Of a DNA stretch of 34,576 nucleotides, positions 8,384 through 16,718 are shown piece by piece. Below the pieces are notes generated by a model. It did no database searches. It was not told the DNA's origin and saw nothing but the letters and a program-made list of their open reading frames with translations. The stretch's first letter is position 1. Every line of letters starts with the position of its first letter. The translations under genes were made by a program, and so were the position numbers. The DNA is from Caldisericota bacterium (GTDB lineage Bacteria; Caldisericota; JANLFM01), in contig JANLFM010000002.1 of assembly GCA_024655865.1 (NCBI GenBank), forward strand, positions 138,405 through 172,980, written 5' to 3'.

Positions 8384-8399
8384 GGGCAATGTTTTGCCC
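8384..8399. terminator. Weak hairpin between convergent genes
   Basis: GGGCAA and TTGCCC (loop TGTT) form a 6-bp stem 10 bases after the B3/B4 gene and before the end of the convergent racemase gene. There is no clear T tract, so termination is only suggested. Confidence 0.35.
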
Positions 8400-8435
8400 G
8401 AGAATTGACCTATCCTAACAAAGGGTCGGCTACGA

Positions 8436-9158
8436 TTATCGATTTGTGATCCTTGTTTTCTCAGGTGGCTTAAAATAAGTAAGACGGCTTTGCTTTAAGC
8501 CCATGGCAATGCAGGTTTCCAGCATCTTCAATGCGGCAAAAGCAGGATCAATAACGGGAACATCGAAACCTTCTTTAAGAAGTCTCTTTTGAACAGAAGA
8601 TGCAATGCCCACCATTCCGGTGCAACCGAGAATAAAGACGTGGGGATCATCCTCCCGTATCGCCCTTAAGCATTGCTCTAAGATAGCCTCTTCTGACCTC
8701 CGTTTATCATTCAGCTCCAGCACGGGGATGTTCACCGGGCGAATACTTACCACTTTTTCCGAGAGACCGTTCTCAGAGACCTGATTGCGCAAAATAGGGA
8801 CAAGCCCTTGAAGCACTGTTATTATCGTCATTCTCTGTCCCAGTGCTGCCCCTAAAAACATGGAAGGCTGAAAAGCCCCGAAAACCGGAATATCCACAAG
8901 CTCCCTGGCTGCTCTCACCCCTGGATCTCCGAAGCAGTCAATAAATATTCCCTGGAAGCCATCACCTTCTGCCTTTTGCACTTTTTCCAAGATGTAAGGG
9001 ACAGCAATTGAAACATCGTATTCGCTTTCTATAGAGGCTGGCCCAAAGGCAATCTTTTCCACGCTTAATTCTGTTCCCGGGTTTACAAAGGGCTGGAGAT
9101 CTTGAAGGACTTCAACTTCTGAGAGATCAATTATTGGTTCAATCACCTTTATTTTCAT
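8436..9158 (-). CDS. Asp/Glu/hydantoin racemase-family protein (copy 1)
   Basis: A 240-residue protein if started at ATG 9158, which has AGGCGG five bases upstream; the frame opens 21 bases earlier without support. It shows both family cysteines: Cys75 in IDCFGDPGVRAARE and Cys179 in ILGCTGMVG, the two-base pair used for stereo-inversion in aspartate, glutamate and hydantoin racemases. The pattern DCFGDPG...AARE is closest to the hydantoin-racemase/AroM-like branch; maleate isomerases belong to the same superfamily, so isomerisation is also possible. It diverges from the NicX-like gene at 9269 over a 110-base AT-rich region. One of four paralogues in this island. Confidence 0.88.
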   Translation of the reverse strand: MKIKVIEPIIDLSEVEVLQDLQPFVNPGTELSVEKIAFGPASIESEYDVSIAVPYILEKVQKAEGDGFQGIFIDCFGDPGVRAARELVDIPVFGAFQPSMFLGAALGQRMTIITVLQGLVPILRNQVSENGLSEKVVSIRPVNIPVLELNDKRRSEEAILEQCLRAIREDDPHVFILGCTGMVGIASSVQKRLLKEGFDVPVIDPAFAALKMLETCIAMGLKQSRLTYFKPPEKTRITNR

Positions 9159-9268
9159 CTTTACCGCCTTTTTAAACAAATTTTGCTTGACTTGTCGGAG
9201 GAAACAAAAAATAATCTAAAAACATATTTTAACATTCTTGGACAAGGAGGGAATAAAAAGGAAAATTC

Positions 9269-10312
9269 ATGGATCAGTTTTTTTATGAATTTGAGCTCGG
9301 GAAAGCAGCAGACATTCTTTGCCGGGAGTTATTTAAATTGAAAGATGGTGAATGCCTGGCAATCACAGCCGATACCGAAAGCGACATGAGGATAGTAAAC
9401 GCCACCGCCAGAGCAGCGTTTTCTTGCGGGGCCAAACCCTTAGTTCTGATCAATGCAGCACCTCTCGGGGTTAGCAAAGACGCAGACAAAGACCTACCAT
9501 TGGAGGCGCTTACTGCCGTACTTACATCGGTGGATGCTTGGGTTGAGTATAACAATAAGTGGCTTTTGTACTCCACACCTTATGAGATCGCTTTCCGAGA
9601 AAATAAAAAATTACGCCACCTTGCACTGGCAGGGATGAATGTAGACATGATGGTGCGTTGCATCGGCAGGGTCAACTATCCTGTCTTGCGCCAGTTCCAG
9701 GAGAAAATCGCAGAATTAACCGGAAAAGCAAGCCATGTTCGCATAACTACCCCCGCCGGAACGGATGTAGAATTTGAAAACTATCCGGATCAGAAAATTG
9801 TCTTGGAATTAGGTTACGCAGATACTCCAGGTTCTCATATGATGTCAGGGCAAATTGGCTGGATGCCTAAATTAGAGACTGTTAGCGGGACGATAGTATT
9901 TGATGGTTCGGTAAATCCACCATTGGGCCTTCTTAGGGAACCCATCTCCTTAACCATTAAAAATGGGGAGATCGTGAAGGTAGAAGGGGGATGGGAAGCA
10001 AAAGAATACGAGCACTGGCTCAAGTCTTTCAATCACCCCCAAATGCTAAAGTTAGCGCATGTCGATTATGGTTTTAACCCTGGAGCCAGATTAAGTGGCA
10101 ATTGTGTCGAGGACGAAAGAGTTTGGGGGGCAACCGAGTGGGGCATTGGGTACATCGGACAATTTTTTATTCCGGAAGGAGTGTATGCTCCCTCACATTC
10201 CGATGGCATTTGTTTGAACAGCTCAGTATGGTTGGATGAAAAACAAATTATGAGACAAGGCGAGCTGTTGGAACCCGAGCTCGAAAAGCTGGCGAAAAAA
10301 CTTGGGAAATAA
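9269..10312 (+). CDS. NicX/M29-like metal-dependent enzyme (copy 1)
   Basis: A 347-residue protein of the family joining 2,5-dihydroxypyridine 5,6-dioxygenase (NicX) and M29 leucyl aminopeptidases. It has ITADTESDMRIVNATARAAF (32-51), RITTPAGTDVEFE (158-170), the strand GTIVFDGSVNPPLG (207-220), LAHVDYGFNPGAR with His264, and SHSDGICLNSSVWLD with His310 and Asp312. From memory, the NicX ligands are His265, His318 and Asp320, so spacing and identity agree; M29 peptidases also end in a His-x-Asp pair. Length fits NicX (about 350) better than M29 (about 410). Probably a metal-dependent hydrolase or ring-opening enzyme; the substrate is unknown. AAGGA lies eight bases before the ATG. First gene of the plus-strand run; near-twin of the gene at 21327. 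Confidence 0.8.
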   Translation: MDQFFYEFELGKAADILCRELFKLKDGECLAITADTESDMRIVNATARAAFSCGAKPLVLINAAPLGVSKDADKDLPLEALTAVLTSVDAWVEYNNKWLLYSTPYEIAFRENKKLRHLALAGMNVDMMVRCIGRVNYPVLRQFQEKIAELTGKASHVRITTPAGTDVEFENYPDQKIVLELGYADTPGSHMMSGQIGWMPKLETVSGTIVFDGSVNPPLGLLREPISLTIKNGEIVKVEGGWEAKEYEHWLKSFNHPQMLKLAHVDYGFNPGARLSGNCVEDERVWGATEWGIGYIGQFFIPEGVYAPSHSDGICLNSSVWLDEKQIMRQGELLEPELEKLAKKLGK

Positions 10313-10399
10313 GGCATTTGATCCTGGCGGAAAGTGTTACGTTTAAACTTCTATCTATGTTACTATTTGTGAAACCTAATAAGGGGAAAGGAGGCTATG

Positions 10400-12010
10400 A
10401 TGAAGCAAATTAAGCAAGTAATGGTATTAATTGCGGGGCTTTTAGCTCTGGCGGTTTCCGTAACAGCCTGTGGTCCTGGCGCTTCTCCTACTCCCACCGG
10501 CACAGGCTCGCCCACTCCTTCTACTACTTCAATGCCTCAGGTTGCTGTGGTAGCGCTGCTTTCTATTCCGGTAACGGACTGGGACCCGGCAGTGGAGTTT
10601 TCAAACGGAGTAATGATCTTGCACAATGTTTATGAAACCCTTCTGCGCTACGAACCATTGGAGGATACTTTTACTCCTGTTTTGGCCACAGATTACACTC
10701 ATAGCGATGATGGTCTGACCTGGACTTTTCACATCAGGCAGGGCGTTAAATTCCATGATGGAACCGAACTTAATTCCGAAGCAGTTAAATTTTCTATTGA
10801 GAGGACAATCAAGATCGGCAAAGGAGCTGCATTTATTTGGGATCCTGTCGATAAGATTGAGACGCCTGATAAATTAACCGTTGTCTTCAAATTGAAGTAC
10901 CCAGCTCCCATGGACTTGATCGTTTCTTCCGCCTATGCGGCTTTTATTGTTTCTCCCGCCGCTGCCCAGAGTAATCCCGATGACTGGTTCACCCAGGGTC
11001 ACGAAGCCGGAACTGGTCCCTATAAGTTGGAAAGCCAAAAAATGGGTGAAGAGGTTATTTTGACCAAATTTGACGATTACTGGAAGGGCTGGCAAGGTAA
11101 ACATTTCGACAAAATTTACTACAAAAAGGTACCTGAGAACGCCTCCAGGCGCCAAATGCTGGAAAAGGGAGATGCTGATTGGACAATGGAACTAACCAGT
11201 GAGGACATCGAGGCTTTGAAAGCGAATCCCAATATCGCTATCGAGGTGAACTCGTCTTTTGAAAACCTGCTGGGATTCTTCAATACAGAGAAGGAACCGT
11301 TAAACAACAAACTCGTTCGTCAGGCTCTCTCTTATGCTTTCCCTTATGAAGATGTGGTGAAATATGCCATGGGAGGGTATGCTGAACAAGCCAAAGGGCC
11401 GGTACCTAAGGGGCTTTGGGGACACGGAGACGATCTTTTCCAATACAACTACGATCTTGAGAAAGCCAAAGACCTCCTGGCCCAGGCAGGATATCCTGAT
11501 GGAGGGTTAAAACTTCTTGCCACATATAACTCCGGGGATGAAACCGAGAAGAAAGTCTGCGAATTGTATAAATCTGAGCTGGCCAAACTCAATATCGAAT
11601 TAGAAATCAGAGGCATGCCCTGGGAGACTCAATGGGAGCTGGCAAAAGCTACTAATCCAGATGACCGACAGGATATCTTCTTTATGTACTGGTGGCCTGA
11701 CGTAACAACCCCTTACACTTACCTGTTCAACCTTTACCATAGCCAGCCGGAAATAGTCTTTAATTTCAATTACATCAACGATCCGGAGCTGGATAAACTT
11801 ATGGACGATGCTAACCTTCAGGCAGGTATTGATCGCGCCAAGGCTGCCCAGATGTTCGTTGAAGCGCAAAAGAAGATTGTCGACGAGGCTTACGGCCTCT
11901 TTGTTTACGACAAGAATTACGTGCGCACTTTTAACAAGAGTCTGAAGGGATATAAGGATAACCCTTCTTATCCTCACGTGATTTTCTTCTACGATTGTTA
12001 TCGCGAGTAG
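10400..12010 (+). CDS. ABC transporter substrate-binding lipoprotein, oligopeptide type (SBP_bac_5)
   Basis: A 536-residue extracellular lipoprotein. The signal peptide ends in the lipobox VTAC (Cys about 24) and is followed by a Pro/Thr/Ser/Gly linker that spaces the domain from the membrane. Family 5 marks are NVYETLLRYEP, the signature GVKFHDGTELNSEAVKFSIER-like segment, GTGPYKLE, and the C-terminal FNFNYINDPELDKLMDDA. The family binds di-/oligopeptides, nickel or sugars. I prefer the second of two adjacent ATGs (10400) because GGAGG is 5 bases away from it and only 2 from the ATG at 10397. A strong hairpin follows the stop codon before the permease genes. Confidence 0.92.
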   Translation: MKQIKQVMVLIAGLLALAVSVTACGPGASPTPTGTGSPTPSTTSMPQVAVVALLSIPVTDWDPAVEFSNGVMILHNVYETLLRYEPLEDTFTPVLATDYTHSDDGLTWTFHIRQGVKFHDGTELNSEAVKFSIERTIKIGKGAAFIWDPVDKIETPDKLTVVFKLKYPAPMDLIVSSAYAAFIVSPAAAQSNPDDWFTQGHEAGTGPYKLESQKMGEEVILTKFDDYWKGWQGKHFDKIYYKKVPENASRRQMLEKGDADWTMELTSEDIEALKANPNIAIEVNSSFENLLGFFNTEKEPLNNKLVRQALSYAFPYEDVVKYAMGGYAEQAKGPVPKGLWGHGDDLFQYNYDLEKAKDLLAQAGYPDGGLKLLATYNSGDETEKKVCELYKSELAKLNIELEIRGMPWETQWELAKATNPDDRQDIFFMYWWPDVTTPYTYLFNLYHSQPEIVFNFNYINDPELDKLMDDANLQAGIDRAKAAQMFVEAQKKIVDEAYGLFVYDKNYVRTFNKSLKGYKDNPSYPHVIFFYDCYRE

Positions 12011-12022
12011 TTGAGTAAAGAC

Positions 12023-12056
12023 ACCCTGGCGGAAGGCAGTTGCCTTCCGCCAGGGT
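12023..12056 (+). terminator. Strong intra-operon stem-loop after the binding-protein gene
   Basis: A perfect inverted repeat with 16-bp arms (12023-12038 and 12041-12056), core CCTGGCGGAAGGCA, between the substrate-binding gene and the first permease. There is no T tract. Such hairpins commonly stabilise the 3' end of the binding-protein message and reduce read-through, giving excess binding protein over permease. It also rules out an upstream permease start at 12040, which would lie inside the stem. Confidence 0.75.
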
Positions 12057-12072
12057 GGAAAGAAAACCCAAA

Positions 12073-13083
12073 ATGCTTAAGTTCATTCTCAAGAGACTGG
12101 CCTTAGGGGTATTAGTAATTTTAGGGGTTGTGATCGTCACTTTCATCATGACTCGTGTTGTGCCCTCTAACCCGGCAGCCCAATGGGTAGGGCCTAGAGC
12201 TACTCCCGAACAAATTCAGGCAGCGAAAAGGGAGCTAGGATTAGACCAACCTCTGTATATCCAATTGGGCATTTACATCAAAAATCTTTTCACAGGAAAC
12301 CTTGGCAAATCACTGAAAACCCACCAGCCAGTTATTGAGGAGCTAAAAAACTATTTACCCGCAACAATTGAGCTGGTATTGCTTTCCACTGTTATTGCAG
12401 CGCTTATAGGACTCCCGTTAGGAGTCATTTCAGCGAAGAAGAAAGATCGCTGGTTAGACCATTTTTCCCGATTTTTCTCTGTGGGTGCGGTTTCCCTTCC
12501 TACATTCTGGGTGGGGTTATTTCTCCAGCTTATTTTTTACAGATGGCTAGGGGTGCTCCCCCTGGGAGGAGAATTGAGCACAAATATTAAGCTTTTTTAT
12601 CAGGTTCCCCATGTTACGGGTTTTCTTCTTTTAGATAGCTTGATCACGGGAAACATGGTCATATTCAAAGATGCTCTACTTCATTTTATTTTGCCCGGGA
12701 TTACGGTAGCTCTTTATCCAATAGGGCTTGTAGCGAGGATGACCCGCTCTGCTTTGCTGGAGATTCTAGGGGAAGATTACATCAGGGCTGCGCGTTCCTA
12801 TGGGCTTCCCGAGAGCACGGTGCTTTGGTCATACGCCTTGAAAAACTCTTTAGGCCCAACTATAACGGTTTTAACTCTCTCTATTGGGTACACCCTGACA
12901 AATACCTTTCTTATAGAGGCTATCTTCAGCTGGCCAGGGATTGGGTCATATATTGCTACCTCGATTCTCAGCTTAGACTATCCCGCCATTATGGGAGTGA
13001 CCATTTTTGCAGCTCTTGCTTACGTAGTTTTGAACTTAATTGCAGACATAATCATTGCTCTTGATCCTCGGGTCCGTCTATAA
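12073..13083 (+). CDS. ABC transporter permease, DppB/OppB type
   Basis: A 336-residue inner-membrane permease started at ATG 12073 (MLKFILKRLALGVLVILGVV), the usual opening of DppB-type subunits; the earlier in-frame ATG lies in the hairpin. It has an N-terminal membrane helix, an extracytoplasmic loop (PSNPAAQWVGPRATPEQ), and about five further helices. The cytoplasmic EAA loop EDYIRAARSYGLPES contacts the ATPase. It ends LDPRVRL, typical of the family. The ribosome binding site is weak (GGTGGAAAG). Part of the five-gene importer at 10400-15947. Confidence 0.92.
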   Translation: MLKFILKRLALGVLVILGVVIVTFIMTRVVPSNPAAQWVGPRATPEQIQAAKRELGLDQPLYIQLGIYIKNLFTGNLGKSLKTHQPVIEELKNYLPATIELVLLSTVIAALIGLPLGVISAKKKDRWLDHFSRFFSVGAVSLPTFWVGLFLQLIFYRWLGVLPLGGELSTNIKLFYQVPHVTGFLLLDSLITGNMVIFKDALLHFILPGITVALYPIGLVARMTRSALLEILGEDYIRAARSYGLPESTVLWSYALKNSLGPTITVLTLSIGYTLTNTFLIEAIFSWPGIGSYIATSILSLDYPAIMGVTIFAALAYVVLNLIADIIIALDPRVRL

Positions 13084-13099
13084 GGGAGTGAAAAAAATA

Positions 13100-13999
13100 A
13101 TGCGAAAACTATTACCAGTCGAAACTTTTGAGGCCATAAAACCACGATTAAAAGAGTTCAAATTAACCTTTTACCTGTTAAACCGAAATAGACTAACAAT
13201 GATTGCTGTTATCACAGTTTTCTTGTTAGTACTCATTGCTATATTAGCGCCTCTTATCGTCCCATATAAGGAACACGTCATTTCTGGAACAAATCCTCAG
13301 GAAAAGCTCCTCCCGCCCTCGCAAGAGCATTTATTTGGAACAGATGAGCTTGGAAGAGACATTTTCTCAAGGGTTATCTACGGAACAAGAATCTCTTTAG
13401 AAACTGCTCTAGCTGCCGTTGGCTTAGCTCTATTGATCGGCGTACCCCTGGGGGCAATCGCTGGCGCCACTGGTGGAGTAGTTGATGAAGTCATCATGAG
13501 GATTACAGATATCTTCTTAAGTTTTCCTCCATTGTTATTAGCAATTCTCATCGCCGCTTTTTTAGGGCCCAGTCTGACCAATGCTATGTTAGCTATTGCT
13601 GTCGCCTGGTGGCCCTGGTATACACGACTAATTAGAGGACAGGCAGTTTCCATGAGAGAAAGGCAGTTTGTTAGGGCAGCGAGAGCCATTGGTACTCCCC
13701 ATTTCAAGATAGTTTTCGGTCATATAGTCCCGAATACAATTGCGCCGGTGATAGTCCAGGCTTCAATGGACTTGGGAGGCGTTATCCTCACCGCAGCCTC
13801 ATTAAGTTTCTTGGGTCTCGGTGCGCAGCCACCAACCCCTGAATGGGGTCTGATGGTGAGCACGAGTCGCAATTACTTTCTTAATGCTTGGTGGTATAGC
13901 ATCTTCCCCGGATTAGCCATCTTCATCACTGTCCTGGTTTTCAATTTAGTAGGAGATGGATTACGCGAGGTCTTAGACCCTAGGACGAGAAAATACTGA
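13100..13999 (+). CDS. ABC transporter permease, DppC/OppC type
   Basis: A 299-residue permease from ATG 13100 with GGGAGTG ten bases upstream. It has the N-terminal helix after FYLLNRNRLTMI, the family signature HLFGTDELGRDIFSRVIYG, the EAA loop REREFVRAARAIG-like segment (here ERQFVRAARAIGTPHF), and the C-terminal WWYSIFPGLAIFITVLVFN and LDPRTRKY. Partner of the upstream DppB-type subunit in the membrane. It begins 16 bases after it and ends 12 bases before the first ATPase gene, so co-transcription is near certain. Confidence 0.92.
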   Translation: MRKLLPVETFEAIKPRLKEFKLTFYLLNRNRLTMIAVITVFLLVLIAILAPLIVPYKEHVISGTNPQEKLLPPSQEHLFGTDELGRDIFSRVIYGTRISLETALAAVGLALLIGVPLGAIAGATGGVVDEVIMRITDIFLSFPPLLLAILIAAFLGPSLTNAMLAIAVAWWPWYTRLIRGQAVSMRERQFVRAARAIGTPHFKIVFGHIVPNTIAPVIVQASMDLGGVILTAASLSFLGLGAQPPTPEWGLMVSTSRNYFLNAWWYSIFPGLAIFITVLVFNLVGDGLREVLDPRTRKY

Positions 14000-14011
14000 G
14001 ATAGGCGTGAA

Positions 14012-14968
14012 ATGACAGAGCTTCTCAAAATAGAAAACTTAAAAGTCAACTTCCGTACTTTTGAAGGGGTTACAAACGTTCTTAACCTGGAGTCCCTATC
14101 AGTTGCAAAGGGGGAATCATTCGGTTTAGTCGGAGAAAGTGGCGCCGGAAAGACGACTCTGGCCTATACAATTCTTAAACTTCTGCCAATCCCTCCGGCC
14201 TTTGTGGAATCAGGAGTAATTAACTTTGAAGGAGAAAACCTGCTTAAAAAGAGCGAAGGGGAGATGCAAAAAATCAGGGGCAAAAAGGTCTCCATGATCT
14301 TCCAGGATCCCATGTCCACTCTTAACCCCGTCTTTACCACCGGGCAACAAATCACGAGGGTTCTTCAACATAATCAAGGTTTGCATAAGGCGCAGGCCAA
14401 GAAAAGGGCTGTTGAACTCATGAATCTGGTGAAACTACCTGACCCGGAAAATATTCTGTCCAAATATCCCCATGAACTCAGCGGTGGCCAGAGACAAAGA
14501 ATCATCATCGCTTTGGCTTTCTCCTGCGGAGCTCAATTTCTGATTGCCGATGAGCCAACAAGAAACCTGGATGTTACTATTCAGGCGGGCGTACTGCAAC
14601 TAATCGCCGAGCTAATCAGGGAAACAAATGTAACTGTTCTTTTCATCGGCAACAACCTGGAACTGGTCTCTTTGATATGCGATCGAGTAGGTATATTGCA
14701 TAGGGGACAATTAGTAGAGCTTGGGTCGATAAAGGAAGTTGCAAAACATCCTGCCCATCCCTATACTCTGACCCTGCTTAGAGCCATCCCTAAAGAGAAG
14801 AGAGAAAAAATCGATCTTACTCAAATTGCGCTTAAAGCTGAGGAAAGGTTAGCCGAGAAGGGTTGTCGCTACGCTGGAAGATGTCTAAAGAAAGAGAAAA
14901 TCTGTCTGGAAGAGGAGCCAGCGCTTAAACACATTGGTGGAACTCATTACATAGCATGTCACCTGTAA
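14012..14968 (+). CDS. ABC transporter ATP-binding protein, DppD type, with altered H-loop
   Basis: A 318-residue ATPase. Walker A is GESGAGKTT, the Q-loop FQDPMSTLNPV, the signature LSGGQRQR, Walker B FLIADEPTRNLD, and the C-terminal oligopeptide-type extension has cysteines (CRYAGRC, ICLEEEP, YIACHL) as in DppD/DppF, sometimes binding Fe-S. Odd: the H-loop switch histidine, normally in ITHDL, is missing; the sequence is TVLFIGNNLELVSLICD, so Asn replaces His and Asn replaces the following Asp. The D-loop is RNLD rather than SALD. One of the two nucleotide sites of the importer may thus be weak, as in known asymmetric ABC transporters. Weak ribosome binding site (AGGCG). Confidence 0.9.
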   Translation: MTELLKIENLKVNFRTFEGVTNVLNLESLSVAKGESFGLVGESGAGKTTLAYTILKLLPIPPAFVESGVINFEGENLLKKSEGEMQKIRGKKVSMIFQDPMSTLNPVFTTGQQITRVLQHNQGLHKAQAKKRAVELMNLVKLPDPENILSKYPHELSGGQRQRIIIALAFSCGAQFLIADEPTRNLDVTIQAGVLQLIAELIRETNVTVLFIGNNLELVSLICDRVGILHRGQLVELGSIKEVAKHPAHPYTLTLLRAIPKEKREKIDLTQIALKAEERLAEKGCRYAGRCLKKEKICLEEEPALKHIGGTHYIACHL

Positions 14969-14981
14969 AAGGAATGGAAAA

Positions 14982-15947
14982 ATGAACGAGACGATTCTTT
15001 CCGTTAAAGACCTGGTCAAGTATTTCCCGGTAAGGGGTGGCGTTTTCACCAAGGCACAGTGGGTTAAAGCAGTGGACGGAGTGAATTTTGAACTGGAAAA
15101 AGGCAGAGTCCTGGGACTGGTAGGCGAATCAGGATGTGGCAAAACTACCCTGGTCAATGTGCTATTAAAATTAGAGGAACCTACCTCGGGAAAAGTCTTT
15201 TTTGAAGGCACTGACCTTTTCAACACCCATGGTCAGCAACTAAGAAGATTAAGAAAGAATATTCAAATCGTTTTCCAGGACCCCTTTTGGTCTCTAAATC
15301 CCCGTTGGTTGATCCGCAATATAATTGGAGAGCCAATACAAGTTCACCTTAAGCCACCTTTGAGCCAGTTGGTAAAAATGGTAGAGGATCTGCTGGAGCT
15401 GGTAGGGCTTCCCAGGGAAGCTGTATATCAATATCCTCATGAGTTCTCAGGTGGGCAAAGGCAACGGATCGCCATCGCTAGAGCTCTGGCCTTAAGGCCC
15501 AAGCTTGTGGTTCTGGACGAACCAACTTCTTCTATCGATGCCCTCTCACAAGCTCAGATCCTTTCTCTTCTTATGGACCTGAAAAATAAGATGGATTTAA
15601 CTTACATCCTGGTTTCTCATGACCTTAGAGTCGTACACTATATGGCGGACGAGATCGCAGTAATGTACTTAGGGAAATTTGTGGAATACGGTGATGCCGA
15701 AGCCATATTTCAAAAGCCAGCGCATCCTTATACCCAGGCCCTTTTCAAATCAGCGCCGAGTATAAGCGTTGAGAGTGTGAACGATCTTTTCATCCTTCCC
15801 GGAAATGTCCCAAGCGCCATTAATCCGCCATCGGGTTGCAGATTTCACACCAGGTGCCCTCAGGTCATGGAGATCTGCAGCCAGAAGGAGCCGCCACTTG
15901 TAAAGATAGACCGAGACAGGCTTGCAGCTTGTCATCTTCTTAATTAA
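14982..15947 (+). CDS. ABC transporter ATP-binding protein, DppF type
   Basis: A 321-residue ATPase with all motifs intact: Walker A GESGCGKTT, Q-loop FQDPFWSLNPRW, signature FSGGQRQR, Walker B LVVLDEPTSSID and H-loop YILVSHDLRVV. The C-terminal oligopeptide/dipeptide extension has INPPSGCRFHTRCP and further cysteines. It follows the DppD-type gene by 13 bases and completes the importer. With the upstream subunit lacking its switch histidine, this subunit would supply the canonical residues to the heterodimer. Cytoplasmic face of the membrane. Confidence 0.93.
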   Translation: MNETILSVKDLVKYFPVRGGVFTKAQWVKAVDGVNFELEKGRVLGLVGESGCGKTTLVNVLLKLEEPTSGKVFFEGTDLFNTHGQQLRRLRKNIQIVFQDPFWSLNPRWLIRNIIGEPIQVHLKPPLSQLVKMVEDLLELVGLPREAVYQYPHEFSGGQRQRIAIARALALRPKLVVLDEPTSSIDALSQAQILSLLMDLKNKMDLTYILVSHDLRVVHYMADEIAVMYLGKFVEYGDAEAIFQKPAHPYTQALFKSAPSISVESVNDLFILPGNVPSAINPPSGCRFHTRCPQVMEICSQKEPPLVKIDRDRLAACHLLN

Positions 15948-15983
15948 AGAACCCTAATCAGTACTCAAAGGAGAGACCTGAAA

Positions 15984-16718
15984 ATGAAAAAAATATTAGT
16001 AATTGACCCTATAGTAAAGCTTGAATTTCAGAAAATGGTCAAAGAGTACCTGGCGGCTTTTGAGAAACCGGATCTGGAGATTGAGATTGCCACGGTGGAG
16101 AAAGGACCGAGCTCCATTGAAACCTTTTTCGACGAATCATTTGCCCTTCCTGAAATTCTGCGCATTGTGGACGAAAATAAAGATAGAGTGGATGCTATTG
16201 TGGTGAATTGTTTTGCTGATCCGGCTGTTCATGCTGCCCGTGATCTGGTAAAGATTCCTGTTGTCGGGCCAGCCGAAGCTTCGGTCTCTATAGCCCTGCT
16301 TCTTGGCCAAAAGTTTGGCATCATATCCACTTTAAGAAACTCCGGCCCCTGGAGCGAGATGCAGGTAAGAACAATGGGGTGTCCTGATCGCTTAGCTGGA
16401 GCCGCGGGGATAGACATCCCTGTCTTAGAGTTGAATTCCGATCCTGTGAAAACTGCAGATCGTCTGGCTCAGGCCGCTTTGCATTTGATCAGGGATAAAG
16501 GGGCGGAAGTAATAGTTTTAGGCTGTACCGGCATGGCGAAGGTTTCCCAGATTTTACGACAGAAATTAGAGGTTCCTGTCGTGGAGCCTCTTTCCGCAGC
16601 TATTTCCATGGCTGAAGTTTTAATTCGCCTCAATTTGTCTCACTCCAAAACGGGCCTCTACCTCGCCCCCAACCCGTCAAGCATTAAGGGGTATTACTGG
16701 AATGGAAAAGAAAAATGA
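15984..16718 (+). CDS. Asp/Glu/hydantoin racemase-family protein (copy 2)
   Basis: A 244-residue family member with Cys76 in VNCFADPAVHAARD and Cys181 in VLGCTGMAK, the two catalytic cysteines. AAGGAGAG lies eight bases before the ATG. Its stop overlaps the start of the next gene by four bases (ATGA), so it is translated together with the unknown protein at 16715 and the DUF917 protein at 17563. That coupling makes a hydantoin-type or other cyclic-amide substrate plausible, since DUF917 proteins are known next to hydantoin-utilisation genes, but the reaction is inferred. Confidence 0.88.
   Translation: MKKILVIDPIVKLEFQKMVKEYLAAFEKPDLEIEIATVEKGPSSIETFFDESFALPEILRIVDENKDRVDAIVVNCFADPAVHAARDLVKIPVVGPAEASVSIALLLGQKFGIISTLRNSGPWSEMQVRTMGCPDRLAGAAGIDIPVLELNSDPVKTADRLAQAALHLIRDKGAEVIVLGCTGMAKVSQILRQKLEVPVVEPLSAAISMAEVLIRLNLSHSKTGLYLAPNPSSIKGYYWNGKEK

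Noticed and set aside
9269-10312. Calling the gene a true leucyl aminopeptidase (M29) or true NicX
   Set aside because: The shared metal residues fit both families. Length favours NicX, but the context has no other pyridine pathway genes, so only a family-level call is justified.
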